A model generated the notes under the pieces. The model worked only from the letters and a program-made list of their open reading frames with translations, had not been told where the DNA came from and did not search any database. 64,000 nucleotides of DNA from Roseomonas sp. KE2513 (lineage in GTDB: Bacteria > Pseudomonadota > Alphaproteobacteria > Acetobacterales > Acetobacteraceae): positions 1-64,000 of the forward strand of contig NZ_RCVR01000012.1 in NCBI RefSeq assembly GCF_016107305.1, read 5' to 3'. The position numbers were made by a program, and so were the translations under genes. This document shows positions 63,334 to 64,000 of this stretch, piece after piece. Each line of letters starts with the position of its first letter. Position 1 is the stretch's first letter.

Positions 63334-64000
63334 GGCTGCTCCGGCGCGCCCGGCGCTACGTCGGCCCCGGGCTGGTCCTCGAAGGGGCGCGTCACGCTCG
63401 CCAGCAGCACCTCGAAGGGCGCGAGGTCATCGCGCTGGACGGCCGCCTCCAGCGCGGCCTCCACGAGGTGGTTGCGCGGGATCACCGCCGGGTTTACCGC
63501 GCGCATCGCGACCGCGCGCGCGGCGGGGTCGCCGCCTTCCTCGGCCAGCCGCTCGCGCCAGCGCACCGCCCAGGCGTCGTAGGCCGTGGGATCTGCGAAC
63601 AGGGCGCGCACCGCCGCATCCCCCGCCTCGTCCTCCGCCGCGCGGCAGAGGCGGCGGAAGGTAAGGGTGAAGTCCGCCCCGTTCTCCGCCATGGCCTTCA
63701 GTAGGTCGCCCGCCAGGGCGTGGTCGCCCGCGCGCTCGCCCGGCAGGCCGATCTTGGCCCGCAGGCCTCCGAGATAGGCGGCCTCGAAGGCTGGGGCATA
63801 GCCGCGCAGCACCTCCTGCGCGATCGCCACCGCCGCGTCGTCGTCATCCGCCAGCAGCGGCAGCACCGCCTCGGCCAGCCGCGCGAGGTTCCACTGCATG
63901 ATCCCCGGCTGGTTGCCGTAGGCGTAGCGCCCGCCGTGGTCGATCGAGCTGAACACCGTGGAGGCGTCGTAGGCGTCCATGAAGGCGCAGGGGCCGTAGT
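63309..64000 (-). CDS. selO: protein adenylyltransferase SelO, C-terminal part
   Basis: The gene runs off the right edge; only its last about 230 residues are here. The stretch YGPCAFMDAYDASTVFSSID followed by HGGRYAYGNQPGIMQWNLARLAE is the hallmark of SelO/YdiU, a pseudokinase-fold enzyme that transfers AMP to Ser, Thr or Tyr of proteins and takes part in redox stress responses. The C-terminus ends PYMTFCGT; a near-terminal Cys is typical, corresponding to the selenocysteine of eukaryotic forms. It converges with the acyl-CoA ligase gene. Confidence 0.93.
   Translation of the reverse strand, partial: YGPCAFMDAYDASTVFSSIDHGGRYAYGNQPGIMQWNLARLAEAVLPLLADDDDAAVAIAQEVLRGYAPAFEAAYLGGLRAKIGLPGERAGDHALAGDLLKAMAENGADFTLTFRRLCRAAEDEAGDAAVRALFADPTAYDAWAVRWRERLAEEGGDPAARAVAMRAVNPAVIPRNHLVEAALEAAVQRDDLAPFEVLLASVTRPFEDQPGADVAPGAPEQPYMTFCGT

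Noticed and set aside
1-64000. CRISPR arrays, tRNA or rRNA genes, insertion sequences, prophage, toxin-antitoxin or restriction systems
   Set aside because: I looked through the gaps and gene list and saw no direct-repeat array, no cloverleaf-like gap, no transposase or integrase, and no defence gene. All gaps are under 300 bases.

Overview
The window is very GC-rich, gene-dense chromosomal DNA, with the longest gap between genes about 290 bases. I see no rRNA, tRNA, CRISPR array, insertion sequence, integrase or phage gene. Gene content fits an aerobic alphaproteobacterium: UbiA, a small aa3-oxidase subunit IV-like protein, CtaA/COX15 heme A synthase, ETF-ubiquinone oxidoreductase, an HWE-type kinase, IalB and HdaA. 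The composition, the PEP-CTERM protein and the gene style suggest Rhodospirillales/Acetobacteraceae (Roseomonas-like). That placement is inference; no 16S gene is present.

Layout. 1-5.8 kb: tail of a PEP-CTERM protein, ahcY, ftsK, a cupin and an exported protein. 5.8-15.1 kb: a leftward group (aa3 subunit IV-like, purN, purM) faces a rightward chain of DUF2066-like protein, CDP-alcohol phosphatidyltransferase, PerM-like permease, hda, ppk and ppx. 15.2-18.4 kb: a hybrid sensor kinase. 18.5-35.9 kb: seven tightly packed genes, glgE, treS-maltokinase fusion, glgB, glgX, treZ, malQ, treY. Together they encode an alpha-glucan/trehalose cycle: TreY/TreZ release trehalose from glucan, TreS and maltokinase turn it into maltose 1-phosphate, GlgE rebuilds glucan, GlgB branches it, and GlgX and MalQ trim and redistribute chains.

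36-39.6 kb: an HWE kinase converging on a receiver protein, a small methyltransferase and ubiA. 39.8-47.6 kb: gshA and a small membrane protein face a leftward overlapping chain of ctaA, a four-PAS histidine kinase, tldD, a TauE-like permease and a GNAT acetyltransferase. 47.7-54.7 kb: glycosyltransferase with VTT membrane protein, IalB-like protein, YeaE-like aldo/keto reductase, a receiver protein with an EcfG-like promoter, aspartate dehydrogenase and a lytic transglycosylase.

54.8-64 kb is the most unusual part. It holds a cysteine-free family 4-like uracil-DNA glycosylase, ETF-QO, a frameshifted SDR gene, a MarR regulator, a NicX-like (2,5-dihydroxypyridine dioxygenase family) enzyme, an alpha/beta hydrolase, an acyl-CoA dehydrogenase-fold flavoprotein that lacks the usual catalytic glutamate, an acyl-CoA ligase and the end of selO. 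I infer a MarR-controlled catabolic cluster that may cleave an N-heterocyclic or related ring acid. Its chemistry does not match a pathway I can name.
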